Assembly: GCF_027580225.2 (NCBI RefSeq)
Contig: NC_073358.2
Span: 6,639,501-6,703,500 of the forward strand
Source of the DNA: Misgurnus anguillicaudatus
Lineage: Eukaryota; Chordata; Actinopteri; Cypriniformes; Cobitidae
Length of the DNA stretch: 64,000 bases
Reading direction: 5' to 3'
Under the pieces are notes generated by a model that was not told where the DNA came from, ran no database searches, and worked only from the letters and a program-made list of their open reading frames with translations. The translations under genes and the position numbers were made by a program. Each line of letters begins with the position of its first letter. Positions within the stretch are counted from its first letter, which is position 1. This document shows, piece after piece, positions 11,499-22,715 of the stretch.

Positions 11499-11955
11499 TA
11501 GTGATGCACCGATGTATCGGCCACCGATATTCATCGGCCGATTTTTGATGAATTTGAAACCATCGGCATATCGGCAATAGCACGAGAAAGGTCGATACCG
11601 ATTGTTTATTAATTAACTGCTTAAAGAAATCCATTATATGTAAAAAAAAAAATGAGTTAATGTTGTTAATAAAATAAATGCTGAATAGCAAAAACCACCT
11701 TTGAAGGTTGTCATGCTGTCTTATTATATTTGTTTTAGCTTAATTTGTGCCTCTCTTATTATGTTGGTCAGTTGAATGTTAATTAGATCCAATCCATGTT
11801 AAGTAAAAATAATTTGATGCAGAAATAAACTAGCTAATAGACCAACTGTATAGTATTGTATACAAGTGTTTAATATCGGCATCGGTATCGGCCAGAAGTT
11901 GTCTGTTTAAATCGGAATCGGTATCGGGCCAAAAAATCCTATCGGTGCATCCCTA
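11499..11955. mobile_element. hAT-like MITE, 457 bp, perfect target duplication
   Basis: Ends TAGTGATGCACCGAT and ATCGGTGCATCCCTA, with GAAATAAG at 11491-11498 and 11956-11963. CATCGG/CCGATG motifs are repeated inside both ends. Termini resemble those of 4062-4471, suggesting one transposase family served both. Confidence 0.93.
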
Positions 11956-11963
11956 GAAATAAG

Positions 11964-12427
11964 ATTCATTTGTAATAACTTAGACATACACATTAGAATG
12001 TACCAGATACAGTTTATATCCGTGTAATGTCTGACTCAGTTCTAAACTATTACAACGTGATCTGACTGATGACATCAGCTCCTCAACATTAGTCAAAAGC
12101 TTCCATGTACAGCTGTTTGTGCTGTATTATGTTGGATTATAAACAGGATCAAATCTTCTCGGTCTTTTGGTGAGCTGACCACTTGCTTTATGGTAACCAC
12201 TGGTGTCCATTTGGCACACATGCAGCTTTTGGCTCGTATTTTTCAATATTTTTAGTTCTGTTGAAATTATTGCATTATGTATTTCAAAATGTTTTTCTAA
12301 AACACTGTGCTGCTATTTCACATATTGTGCCTACATACAACATTTTACATTATTTAAAATTAAAAGGTTCTATAACACGCAGAGACATGCACACATAAAC
12401 GAAATTGCGAGAAAGCCAGTTGAAGTG
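11964..12427. other. No gene; relative of the central part of 3751-6170
   Basis: From about 12275 the sequence (GTGCTGCTATTTCACATATT, ACATTTTACATTATTTAAAA) is a diverged copy of stretches at 5490-5700. It serves as host for the hAT at 12436. Confidence 0.55.
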
Positions 12428-12435
12428 TTTACATG

Positions 12436-12668
12436 TAGGGATGGGCGATAATTTGCATGCGACTGTCATTGCGCATCTTGTCGGTGAATCGGTTCCGTGA
12501 TTAGAAGTAAATCGCCATCAGCTGCTTTCAGATGGAGCGGCATTTAATATACAAAGCAAATCCGTACTTCACTGACAAGCTGGACCATATCGCATATATA
12601 TCGGTGTCGATACATACTCAATAATTAATATGACATTTCCCCAACATGCAAATTATCGCCCATCCCTA
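12436..12668. mobile_element. hAT-like MITE, 233 bp, perfect target duplication
   Basis: Ends TAGGGATGGGCGATAATTTG and CAAATTATCGCCCATCCCTA match over more than 20 bp, with TTTACATG at 12428-12435 and 12669-12676. The centre has a CATATATATCG palindrome. Non-coding. Confidence 0.95.
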
Positions 12669-12676
12669 TTTACATG

Positions 12677-13689
12677 GCACGCGAAATCGGGGTAACGAGC
12701 AATTAACGACCTTTGCAGATCGTTTTTTGCTTACGCCGTTTATGGGCTTTCCCCGATATAAGAAAATGTTTTTTTATGCATTTACATGACCCCACATGTT
12801 ATCAGTCTATTAAGCATAATTGTCGTAAGACTGTGCATGTAAACGCCCTCATTTAACCGAATGCGCATTTGTGCATACAGAAAACGGTTAACTTTAGCGC
12901 CTGTTTGGAGTTAAATTGTTTAATATCACTTTAGTGTTAACATTTGCAAGCCTTTGAAACACGTGAAAATTATAAACTTTATAAAATTTGTGTATTAATC
13001 CACGAATTGCAGGCGAGCTAAACCGTGGGTCGTGATCCGTACGAATCACGGATCAACTGCAATCCGGTACATCCCTAGTTTCAAATATTTGGTGTTTTAG
13101 AACCGATGACAATGAGAAGTAAGAATCCTTGGGTTCAGAGGATTTGGAAGAAATACTGTAGGTTACTATGCATGAGTTGAATGGAATTGTGTAACGGAAA
13201 GACATGATACAATACATGCTTTAGTTGCAGTCTGAATAAATCCACATGCTTTTCCCCTTTTATACATTCCTTGTATTGCCTGTTGGGGCGTGTTCCAGCA
13301 GAGCTAGTTGGGGGACAGAATACTACCAAGACTGTGCAAATACTTGCATCTTTGTGTGTCAACTTTAAACAAGCTAAAGCAATAACCTTATAAAATGTCA
13401 TGTAAACGCTTTTTTCTAATTAGCTTGTTGCTAAATCTGGCTAGCAGACTTGGCTAATGCGATTGTGTCTAGACTTCATCCAGTGTGTACTCCACAGCTG
13501 GATTCGAAGTAGTGCTCATGCTTCCAGATAGTTACTATTTGACGAAGAAGTATGCAGATGAAATGCAGTTTGACCCGCTGAAATATTCATTAGACGTGTG
13601 TTGAAATGTTGCATTTAGATGCAGATAGTTTTGCATGTATTGCTCTGACATACAGATAACGTGGACATGATGGAGATGTAGTTCATGCA
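12677..13689. other. No gene seen; one stray hAT-type end
   Basis: The segment 13015-13077 ends in GGTACATCCCTA, the form of a hAT right terminus, preceded by the palindrome GATCCGTACGAATCACGGATC. No partner terminus was found. The rest is anonymous. Confidence 0.5.
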
Positions 13690-14040
13690 CTTGCTCATGG
13701 GGTTGCAGGTTTAAGTCTTGTCTGTATCATATCCTGTTACTCCGCTCTTCATCTGTCTCCACTGGCTATCGATTGAAGCCTGTGTTAGGTACATAAGTCA
13801 CTACTGCTCACTTACAGAACTTTCACTGGCACTGCACCGGCATACTTTCACACTTTTCTGCATTCCTACTCCTCATCCAGAACGTTGCGTTCATGAAGGA
13901 GCGACGCCTTGCTTTACCTTTACAAAAGGGCTCATTACGCTTCCCATCATTTTCCTTCACTACTCCCTGCTGGTGGAGTGATCTTCTTATAGGAGTCCAA
14001 TCAGCCACATCTCTTGCTACATTAAAAAAACAACTAAAAT

Positions 14041-15139
14041 AGGGCCCTATAAAATCCGTTTTATTTTTTCCCAAATTCCGTTTTATTTTTTCCCAAATTC
14101 CGTTTTCTCCGTTTTAATTTTTGCAAATTCCGTTTTATCCGTTTTAATTTTTGGCAATTATATTTTTTACCCTTTACTTTTATTTTAGTCATAAAAAGAG
14201 TGTGCCTTTTAATGTTAATGATTAAAATGTAAATGATTTGGGGGAAAAACTGGATAACAGGATTACTTAATGACTATAAAAGATGCATTTACACACGCAC
14301 ATATACACGCGCGCGCACGCACAACTCAATTCAATGCATTGTGTTTTTTAGTGTTGTTGCAGGAGGCTACAACAAGGTGTCAACGCAGTGGTGCCTTCAG
14401 AAGTGCCTTAAACACATCAATCCAGCGGAACGCGATCCATATTTTATACACAATCGCTTGAAATGCATATAACTTTACAAACATACACAGGATAGTGATC
14501 TGACTTAGGACAGCATGAGCATGCAGCTCTTTTCACGTGCGAGCGAAAGAGAGACAGAGAGCGGCGCCATGATGTAGATGATTATATTTTAAATGCGAGG
14601 GATAGTTAGTTTGCCTCAGCTCGCTTGAAATGCATAAAACTGAACAAATACATGAGGATTTGTGTTCGCACTTTGGACAGATGCGTGAGCGCGTGCACAT
14701 GAGAGAGGTACAGTGAGACAGACATGGATGAGAGAGTGCATGTATCTTTGCGCTCACCGTGAACAGAGTGTTGACTAAACTTCCAAACTAACAGTTCTCC
14801 GGTCACATAAAAGTCATGTGAGACCTGCTCGGAACTAAGTGCTTAGCGTCGAATTTCTTAATTTTTTCGCTGACGAAAGCTGAGTCGTGGAGAGCCGCTT
14901 CGCCATGGTTTCAGTGTTTTGGAGGAGGTCTGAAACGACGGGAGGGGGCGTGTCGCCTAGATTTACTTCCCCCGGTCTGCATTTCCCCCAGACATACGTT
15001 CGTCTCCCACACAAAAACATAATTTTATTCAAAATATGTAAAATTCCGCGAAATTCCGCGTTTATACTAGATTCCGTGTTAATTAGCCAATTCCGCGATT
15101 CCGTCCGCGATTCCGTGATCGCGGAAATTATAGGGCCCT
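14041..15139 (-). mobile_element. hAT-like element, family AGGGCCCTATAA, copy 2
   Basis: Inverted relative of 2696-3743, with target duplication ACTAAAAT (14033-14040) and ACTAAAAC (15140-15147), 7 of 8. The same relic finger exon is present on the minus strand (about 14740-14930): TGELLVWKFSQHSVHG and ERKDTC, where Cys of K-F-C is now Ser. The two copies have nearly equal length (1099 and 1048 bp) and the same gaps, so both descend from one non-autonomous master. It sits inside the L2-like LINE. Confidence 0.87.
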
Positions 15140-15310
15140 ACTAAAACTAATTTTTTCCAAAAATACTCAACAAATTGATACTGACTGCAGTCATACCTTT
15201 TCTATCTTTAAAAAAATAAGGTTTGGGTATCCCTAAGCACTTCTTGATATTATTGCCTCTCTATGACAAATCGCTTGATTGTTTCCTTATCTTTGTAAGT
15301 CGCTTTGGAT

Positions 15311-15854
15311 TAGGGCTGTCACAATGCTTAAATAATTGTCTCATCAAAATTGTTTGACCTCATTGCCATGATTTCAGATCACCGCAATGATTGCACATCT
15401 CTTTCAAAAACACAAGGGGGAACTGCAGAGCCTGTATAAACGAGACCGCATCAGATGGCGCTCCTTAACTGACAGTGTAACACATACATGATTGCAAAGC
15501 CGTTCAATACTGTGGGGAAAAACAGCATTTAAAGAAATGCTGCAAAACTTTTATAAGCAGTATAAACTGCCAGGTAAAACATACATTCCAAAACAGCAAT
15601 TTCATATTTAGGGAAGTAAAAGATGCTATTCTTAAGGATCTGTAAGGTTTTTTTTCTTTTTTTTGCAGCCACTACAGACATAAGACAAAAGATTTAATTT
15701 AAATAATCACAACAAGAAAATTATTTAATGAACAAATAAAAAAATATGAGAATTAAATGTCCAAGCAATAAAATGGCAATTCATCGTCATAACCGTCTAA
15801 AGAATTTATTAGACAATTAACCGTCAGGGAAATTTCATAATTGTGACAGCCCTA
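15311..15854. mobile_element. hAT-like MITE inside the LINE tail, perfect duplication
   Basis: Ends TAGGGCTGTCACAAT and ATTGTGACAGCCCTA; the duplicated target CTTTGGAT (15303-15310 and 15855-15862) is the core of the LINE tail GTCGCTTTGGATTAAAGCG. Removal restores the canonical tail exactly. Non-coding. Confidence 0.95.
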
Positions 15855-15890
15855 CTTTGGATTAAAGCGTCTGCTAAATGTAAATGTATC

Positions 15891-16622
15891 ATTAGCGCCC
15901 CTCTTCGTATAGATTCTTGTGTGCTCTTTAACCGTCCTGTCTTTTAAAAAATAAAAGCCTGTAAATTAAATTAAATAACTAAATAAAAGTCTGATTGCTG
16001 TGGGTGTGTGGACCCTTACTGATCACTAAATAACATGTTTAGGAACATGTTTTGAGCTTTTTGATTAAGACATAAAAAGAACATCCGCCTTATAATTTAA
16101 TTGCTGTTGTCATGGTGATCAGGCTGTAATAAGTGTATTACCATAAAGAAGAGGATGTTGAACCTTTTCTGACTCCATTGATGAAATGGGTAGTGGGCAG
16201 AATAGGAAGTTGTTAAAAAGGTACAAACTGCTTTGTAGGGGTGCATGCGTGCACCATTTATACATGTTGTGTTTGAAGCGGTGTGAAACAACAGTTTGCA
16301 AGATTACCACATTAGCAAACAAACCTAAGTTTACAGATCTTTACCAGTCATCTGAGCTGCAGACACCCCTTGCTCGAGGCCAGCGCAGCACCAGTTAGTA
16401 ATCCAACTCCTGTCTGGTTGTGATAAGCATCCAGGAAACATGTCCCGCTGAAATCCGAGGCTACTTTATTGATGTAGAACATGAATTCTTTGAACCTGTA
16501 ATGGCTAGGTTCACTGCTTTGTTCGTCTATGGTGATTACCGCAGTTTACGACGCCAACTGTACTATAAACTACAGAGTATGGTATTTTGGTGGATGTTGT
16601 CTTTACCAGCTATCTTTAGTTA
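15891..16622. other. No gene seen
   Basis: Anonymous sequence. Short ORFs at 16119-16398 and 16420-16626 have no splice context or motif that I recognise. Confidence 0.5.
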
Positions 16623-17170
16623 TTAAAGAGCACCTATTTCATTGCCAAAAAACAACTTTATTTTGTGTATTTGGTATAATACAATGTGTTCTTGTGGATT
16701 ATGGTTAAAATACACATTATTTTCCTCATACCGTACATTTTTGTAGCTCCAGATTTCACTCTTTTCTGAAACGCACAGATTTGAAAAGCTCTGTGTCCCT
16801 GATTGGCCAGCTAATCTGAATGTTGTGATTGGCCTGAATACCTCTGATGGAAATGTTACGCTCCTTACCATGTTTGAAAGATTCGCTCACAATGCAATGC
16901 TAACAGGAGTTAACTACAAGCCGAGTCCAAAGCTGGAGGAATTATGAAAATGTCGGTCTTGTCTACGTCAACAATCCCAAGAAGTAAACTGTTGCCTACA
17001 ATCTGTGTGTTTGTTATAGTTCAAGAAAAGAGATTTACGTTGGAGACGATAACTAGCGTCATCGTTTACTTTGGAGTTTGTACCTTTTGCATATTGTTAA
17101 TATGTACTAATACACACTTACACACCAAAGGAAATTTAAAAACGTGAATTGGACAATAGGTGCTCTTTAA
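16623..17170. mobile_element. TTAA MITE, family A, copy 1
   Basis: Ends TTAAAGAGCACCTATTTC and GACAATAGGTGCTCTTTAA. The interior includes TGTGTCCCTGATTGGCC and GATTCGCTCACAATGCAATG, shared with the copies at 45416-45952 and 54452-54695. At 548 bp this is the most complete copy. Non-coding; inverted ends only 15-20 bp. Confidence 0.88.
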
Positions 17171-19284
17171 CAACAACAAAAAACACTTAAATGAACAATA
17201 CAGGGCTAAAGACAGGGCTGTACAGTGCAACATTTATGTCTCATGTGATAAGGAAAATTAATTGATGATGAATTAATGAATCAATTAATTCAAATAAATT
17301 AATTAACAAATGTAGCACTCTTGCGAGGGAGACTTCTACGTTTGTGAAAAAAAGCGGAAACAACGCGCTGTCACGCTGGATGCACTTGTAGCGCACATCA
17401 TCTGGTATACCGCAACTGAAAAAGTTCGCATTAAATTATTTAGGTGCATAACATCTTTAAGTAGGCTTAACCCAGGGCTCAATAATTTTTTATACTGGCC
17501 CGGTCGGGCCAGTGGTTCAGGTTTTCACTTGCCCTGCCAAAATTTTCACTAGCCCCAATAAAAAAAATGTCAGTGTCACATATTTAAAAATAATAATTCA
17601 AAAGTCAAATATAATTGTATACATATACAACAGACATGTTACAACGAAAGGTTAAAGCCAAAAAAGGCTCCAATCTTTTCTGCTTTACCTGTAAACTGAC
17701 AGCAAATTGTGCAAAATATTGCATCGTTTCTTTCGTTGTGTTTTACCCAAATAAATGTCTGCTTCCAAGATATTAAATAATATACATTGATGCAAATTTA
17801 TGTTAGTGCTACCCTGTCTCATGTAGATGCGTATAAATAGCATGAAGTCTAAAAATCTTGCAATACATACGCCAAATTCCACTTTGGGGTGCATATGATA
17901 CGCCAGTCCTTCCCATTTACTTAAACGGCGCATCTTTTTTTTGTCATTTTATTTATTGGTTTTCTCAATTTTTTTATTTTCGCTTGGGTTTAGGGTTAGA
18001 TTTCAGATTTGCTTAAGGGGATTATTTAATATACAGGTTTCTTCATGTTTTTGTCTATATTTAAGCTGGTAATTTTTATGCACTGTTTCTGATACTGTTG
18101 TTCGATTCTTTATCGCTTGTTCCACTAAATCTCAGCATTGTTGTGACCTAGATGAGGATCAAATCACATTTTATGGCAAATCACCGTAGAAAACCAGTTC
18201 ACATACTTGTTATTGCCACTGTATACTAGCTGCAAGGAGATCTTCAGCAGTTTTATCTCTGACCTTTGTAGCAAATTTGATGTGTGCTTTTGTTTACTGT
18301 TTTGTCATACTAACACATCTGCCGACGTCTCACTGGTCTGTCCTGTTTGTTTGCACGTTTCCTGTCAAAACAGCTGCTTTGCAGAACACACTGTAAATCT
18401 AAAACGAGACTTTGCACAGTCATGCCAGTGATGGTTATCGTAGACAACTTTGCTGCTTCACAGGTTTTACACCAATGCTAATTTAAAGCATATCGGCTGT
18501 TAATATCTGACAGATAAAGTCTAGGTGACACCATGGGTATATTGGCCAGTTTTACATCATGCTGTCTGTAAACTGACTCCATGCAGTGCATTGACATCTT
18601 TAATTTGCCACTAGGGGATTCTGGCCGCAAACCTGGCCCATTTGTATAGCAATGAATAGTTTTACACGAACCGCCAACTTCCTCTCAGCCCCTATGCCAT
18701 AACAAAAGAGCAAGTACTGACTTTTTTGCACATTTCCTGTTGCTATGGTTCCAGGATTTTTATGTGTATAAAAATTACCCCAATACACATTCAGGAACCT
18801 TTCATCAGGAACAAGACTTTGAATCTCGGTAAACTTTAACATGGTGCACTGGTGTTAAAAGCAATTTCCTATTATTCAAACTGGAGAATGAGGGTGTATT
18901 TGATGTGTACAATAAGTATTTCTATTTGAATTTGAATTTAGTATACTATAGTTTGTCTACAGTTCAGTCCACTCCAAACGCACACTGTTACTTGCATTTT
19001 ATGTAAGTGAGGCATAATATGTAAGCTTTTTGTAAAAAAAACAAAGCATAGTGTTATATATTTTGTTTACATGTGTACTTAAATTATCCAAAATGTTTTC
19101 AACAACGTTTGAATCCAGAGAAATTTGCATTGTGAAACAGTGTAGTGTCCCCAGGGTTGAAATTGGGCTGGGGCCGTCCGGGGCTAAGCCCCGGCACATA
19201 GGCTGAAGGTCTCGCTCTACTCCACACCAATGTGCCCGCTGGGGCTGGTGCATGTGCACTGACCCGAACCAAATAAAGCGTGTT
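17171..19284. other. No gene seen; one hAT-type fragment
   Basis: The segment 17475-17640 starts CAGGGCTCAATAATTTTT and resembles the CAGGGCTC end of the element at 29769. The segment 19145-19270 is GC-rich with the palindrome-like GGGGCTAAGCCCC. No supported exon. Confidence 0.5.
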
Positions 19285-19630
19285 CATTATAATTCATTCC
19301 ATTTATATAGAGCTTTTCTGCAGCACTCAAAGCACTTTACACATGAAAGGGGGATTCTCTTCAACCACCACTAATGTGCAGCATCCACCTGGATGATGCG
19401 CCGGCAGCCATATTGCACCAGAACGTCCACCACACACCAGCTTATTAGTGGAGAGGAGACAGAGTGATATAGCCGTTTGGTTTATGTGGGCATGATTAGT
19501 AGACCAATGGGCAAGTTTGGCTAGGATGCCGGGGCACATCCGTACTCTCTTTCAAAAGACATCCTGGGATTTGTAACAATCACAGAGAGCCAGGAGTCAG
19601 GACCTCGGTTTAACATCTCATCCGAAGGAC
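19285..19630. repeat. Common teleost interspersed repeat, class undetermined
   Basis: The stretches CACTCAAAGCACTTTACAC, GCAGCATCCACCTGGATGAT, GGAGAGGAGACAGAGTGAT and AACATCTCATCCGAAGGAC are diagnostic of a repeat I recall as widespread in fish genomes, usually as a 3' fragment. No coding part is left. Whether it is a LINE UTR or a DNA element is not decidable here. Confidence 0.6.
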
Positions 19631-19646
19631 ATTCATTCATTCCTAA

Positions 19647-20427
19647 TGCTGCCTTTACATCAACCGCGTTTCAGGCGTCAAAATTGTGTCTACCGCGCCT
19701 AGTTTGCCGCTTGAACAGTTTGAATGCATTTGCGCGTCTAGAGCGAAGTAGACGCTCGGAAAAAGCAAGCATTTTGACGCGCGTCAGAGGCAATATCCGC
19801 TTTTTGTTGGCGGGGCAAGTGCTAGGCGGTTGTGTGTTTGCAAGATGACTGATGTTGTTTGTGCATTTATCGAGAGAGTAACCTTTTTGTATTTGGTAAC
19901 CTAACTATAGGGGGAAAATAAACAACGCAGGTCGATAAACATCACGTGACTCAAAAGTGAAATGTGTATTAACTTACCAGGTTGCCCAATGTCCTCACTG
20001 ACACTCTTCCAAGGGAGGTCCTTTTTATTCCTGTCTCTATAGAAATAAGAACTCGTGTCTTATAGCTCCGGGTGACTGCTTACGGACAATATCAAGCGAT
20101 CCTTCAGATGAATGAGTGAATCCGGGCGGGGCTGCCGCCACAGCAGCAAGCAGGCTCCTGATTGGTTAACGCCGGCGCGAAATTCCGCCAAAGTTAAAAT
20201 TTTTCAACTTGGGCGTCAAACGCAAAATGCACAAAAAGCACCATTCGGGCATACCGCGCCATGCGCTCAATTCGCGCGAGCGAGGCGGAATCGGGTCTTC
20301 CGCGCCGTGCCAAACACCTCATTCGCGCTGCGAGACCTCCAGACATGCGTCAACTTGTCTTTGCATTGACTTAAGATTGAAATCACTCGCGCTTCACACC
20401 TCTACCGCGGCTGGTGTAAAAGCAGGA
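19647..20427 (-). mobile_element. PIF/Harbinger-like element, 781 bp, TAA duplication
   Basis: Termini TGCTGCCTTTACATCAACCG and, inverted, TCCTGCTTTTACACCAGCCG, flanked by TAA at 19644-19646 and 20428-20430, fitting the 3-bp TWA targets of PIF/Harbinger. GC- and CpG-rich compared with its surroundings. The minus strand keeps a MADF-type exon with a splice donor (19978-20116), matching the two-gene plan of Harbinger elements, where the second gene encodes a Myb/SANT- or MADF-like DNA-binding protein. The DDE transposase is absent. Confidence 0.75.
19978..20116 (-). pseudogene. MADF (Myb/SANT-like) domain exon relic with splice donor
   Basis: Minus-strand translation reads LIHLKDRLILSVSSHPEL, a stop (TAA where TAT/Tyr is expected), then DTSSYFYRDRNKKDLPWKSV, then SEDIGQPG, directly followed by GTAAGT at 19977. 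The pattern H-P-x-L-Y-D, Y-R-(D/N)-R-x-K-K-x-x-x-W and (I/V)-(A/S)-E-x-(I/L)-G is the MADF signature. Only the single stop interrupts this exon. MADF proteins are DNA-binding; in Harbinger-like transposons such a protein is thought to guide the transposase to the ends. A possible second exon follows near 19915 (CCCCCTATAG on the minus strand), but no coding match is seen. Confidence 0.7.
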
Positions 20428-20623
20428 TAAGGAAGGTAGGCATCACGCTCATAACTGAAATGCATGACTGGATTTTTACTGATCATTTTGAATGATTATC
20501 GGTTTCTGTATAAATCATAGATTTGTTCGACTTCATGCAGCGCTGCACAGACCGAACAGCGTATGACTCGAAGTATAGCAAAACTTTTTAAAAGCAGTGC
20601 TGTGCTGTTGAGTCGCTTTCAAG

Positions 20624-20834
20624 TAGGTCTGCTTATCGATTAATCGCAACTAATCATTTGCGAAATACATTTTTGTTTGTACATCATATATATGTGTGTA
20701 CTGTATAATAATACCCACACATACATGTATAATTAAAAAAAGTCTTTATATTTAAATATTTATAAATACACAAGATGTAAACAAAAACTTTTTTCTGCAA
20801 ATTATTAGTTGCGATTAATCGCTATGCAGCCTTA
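20624..20834. mobile_element. Small hAT-like MITE, ATTAATCG type
   Basis: Ends TAGGTCTGCTTATCGATTAA and TTAATCGCTATGCAGCCTTA, flanked by CTTTCAAG (20616-20623) and CTTTCACA (20835-20842), 6 of 8. The interior is a degraded TG/TA-rich core with TGTAAACAAAAAC, as in 38033-39055 and 56700-56865. Confidence 0.7.
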
Positions 20835-21855
20835 CTTTCACAATACTTTGATATTATACGCAGATCAGTTTGCGTAGGGTGTCATGAAGTAGTATTTGTA
20901 GCATTTAGCACTTCACCTGTTTGGTTTATTTCAAGCAACTCTGTTGGCTTACATAACAAAATAAAACCGTATTTCATTATGTCATTCATGATGAGCATAA
21001 TTTGTGAGTCCTGTTGGATTGATTTGGTTCATCAAGTGTATCTCACATGTACATATAATACTGCTAGGATATGCTAACTTGATGCACTTTCAGTGGCTCG
21101 CTCATAGTCCTCTGTTATGTGGGTACTTAAACTTGTCTCGCTTTTTTATACAATTGCCTACGTGATCATTCTCACTTCTGTCTAAACAAGTGAAATGGAG
21201 AAGTACCTGAGAATTTTGCTAGGCTTGCATCACGTGTGCTCATTTAGAGTTTACTCTATTTTGAATGCATTTACATTGTCTTTCTGTGAAATTAGGATTA
21301 GAAACTGTCTATTAGAGTAGACGTATTATTAATAACTTTCACCTAAAAAAATTTAGACATTTGTAAGCACCCGACCCTACCGCTAAACCTACCCTTTGTG
21401 TATTAGATAAACTACAGTCCCAAATGTATTCAGAATGTGCAAACTGCAAGTGTTTTGAGTCCAAACAACAGATTTGCAAGAACAATGGAAGCAAAAACGA
21501 CCAAGCGGTGCATTCATACATTCAAAAACTACCACCAGAAGAACCACTACATTGGCTTTCATTTTGAATTGGCATTGGATCTCATGTGTCTTGTGACCGT
21601 TTGCATCATACATCAGTATTGATTGTGAAATGGCATTGGCTAGCGTGTCCTGTCCAGTTGTGTCATGCTAATTCGGGTATATTTCTTGAAAGTGATGACT
21701 GTGAGTGTTTGTGGGACAGAATCGAATGCTGTAGAAGGCAACAGAGTTACAGTTTTTTGTAATACTTCAGTACTGTGTTGGCAAACAAACCAAAGCAATG
21801 AAGTACCCTGCACGTCAAAAGACTATGCCCTGTGGGTTAACTTAGAAAATGTTTA
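20835..21855. other. No gene seen
   Basis: Anonymous AT-rich DNA. The ORFs at 21339-21622 overlap on opposite strands and show no motif or splice context. Confidence 0.5.
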
Positions 21856-22607
21856 CCATTTTAGTACAGTGAACTCATTGTCATGTTCAAGAAACCAATT
21901 TAAAATGATTTGGGCTTTTGACATGGTGCATTATCCTGTTGGAAGTAGCCATCAGAGAATGGGTACATGGTGGTCATAAAGGGATGAACATGGTCAGAAA
22001 CAATGCTCAGGTAGGCCGTGGCATTTAAACAATGCCCAATTGGCACTAAAGGGCCTAAAGTGTGCCAAGAAAACATCCTCCACACCCTTACACCACCAGC
22101 GTGCACAGTGGTAACAAGGCATGATGGATCCATGCTCTCATTCTGTTTACGCCAAATTCTGACTCTACCATCTGAATGTCTCAACAGAAATCGAGACTCA
22201 TCAGATCAGGTAACATTTTTCCAGTCTTCAACTGTCCAATTTTGGTGAGCTTGTGCAAATTGTAGCATCTTTTTCCTATTTATAGTGGAGATGAGTGGTA
22301 CCCGGTGGGGTATTCTGCTGTTATAGCCCATCCGCCTCAAGGTTGTGCGTGTTGTGGCTTTACAAATGCTTTGCTGCATACCTCGGTTGTAACGAGTGGT
22401 TATTTCAGTCAAAGTTGCTCTTCTATCAGCATGAATCAGTCGGCCCATTCTCCTCTGACCTCTAGCATCAACAAGGCATTTTCACCCAAGGACTGCCGCA
22501 TACTGCCACCATTCTTTATAAACCCTTGAAATGGTTGTGCGTATAAATCCCAGTAACTGAGCAGATTGTGAAATACTCAGACCGGCCCGTCTGGCACCAA
22601 CAACCAT
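21856..22607 (-). pseudogene. Tc1 transposase, C-terminally truncated
   Basis: From the ATG at 22607 (minus strand) the frame reads VVGARRAGLSISQSAQLLGF and TTISRVYKEWWQY (paired-like helix-turn-helix), a TGA, then GRLIHADRRATLTEITTRYN, NRKKMLQFAQAHQNWTVEDW, a second TGA immediately before SDESRFLLRHSDGRVRIW (first catalytic Asp), and DGYFQQDNAPCQ (second Asp). A frameshift follows and homology ends after an F-T-V-L-K-W-like stretch, before the catalytic Glu. Two stops and the truncation make it dead, but it is far better preserved than the Tc1 copy at 1-2432. Confidence 0.9.
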
Positions 22608-22713
22608 GCCACACCCCTAAGTGCATTGAAGCAACTGCCATGTGATTGGTTGATTGGGTAATTGCATTAATGAGAAATTGAACAGGTGTTCCTAATAATC
22701 CTTTAGGTGAGTG
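21856..22713 (-). mobile_element. Tc1-like transposon, right part, minus orientation
   Basis: The right terminus reads ATCCTTTAGGTGAGTG followed by TA, the complement of the CACTCACCTAAAGGATTATT terminus frequent in fish Tc1 elements. Most of the transposase lies inside (21856-22607). The left part, including the third catalytic residue and the other inverted repeat, is missing: similarity stops at about 21856. The sequence right of 22714 is the end of an ATTAATCG-type hAT (to about 22787). Confidence 0.85.
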
Positions 22714-22715
22714 TA

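Larger units (their letters stand above)
13690..15890 (+). mobile_element. L2-like LINE 3' end, interrupted by two hAT elements
   Basis: Three collinear pieces, 13690-14040, 15140-15310 and 15855-15890, join into one LINE 3' region. The first has a frame (13718-13981) with TPLFICLHWLSIEA, similar to the H-W-L-P-(I/V) stretch after the reverse transcriptase of L2/Rex-type LINEs. The last ends in CTTTGGATTAAAGCGTCTG and CTAAATGTAAATGTA, the short-repeat tail typical of fish L2 LINEs and the SINEs that borrow it. Both interruptions carry duplications of LINE sequence, so the LINE landed first. Confidence 0.75.

Noticed and set aside
13823..14074. 83-codon minus-strand ORF
   Set aside because: It lies antisense within the LINE 3' region and runs into the hAT terminus.
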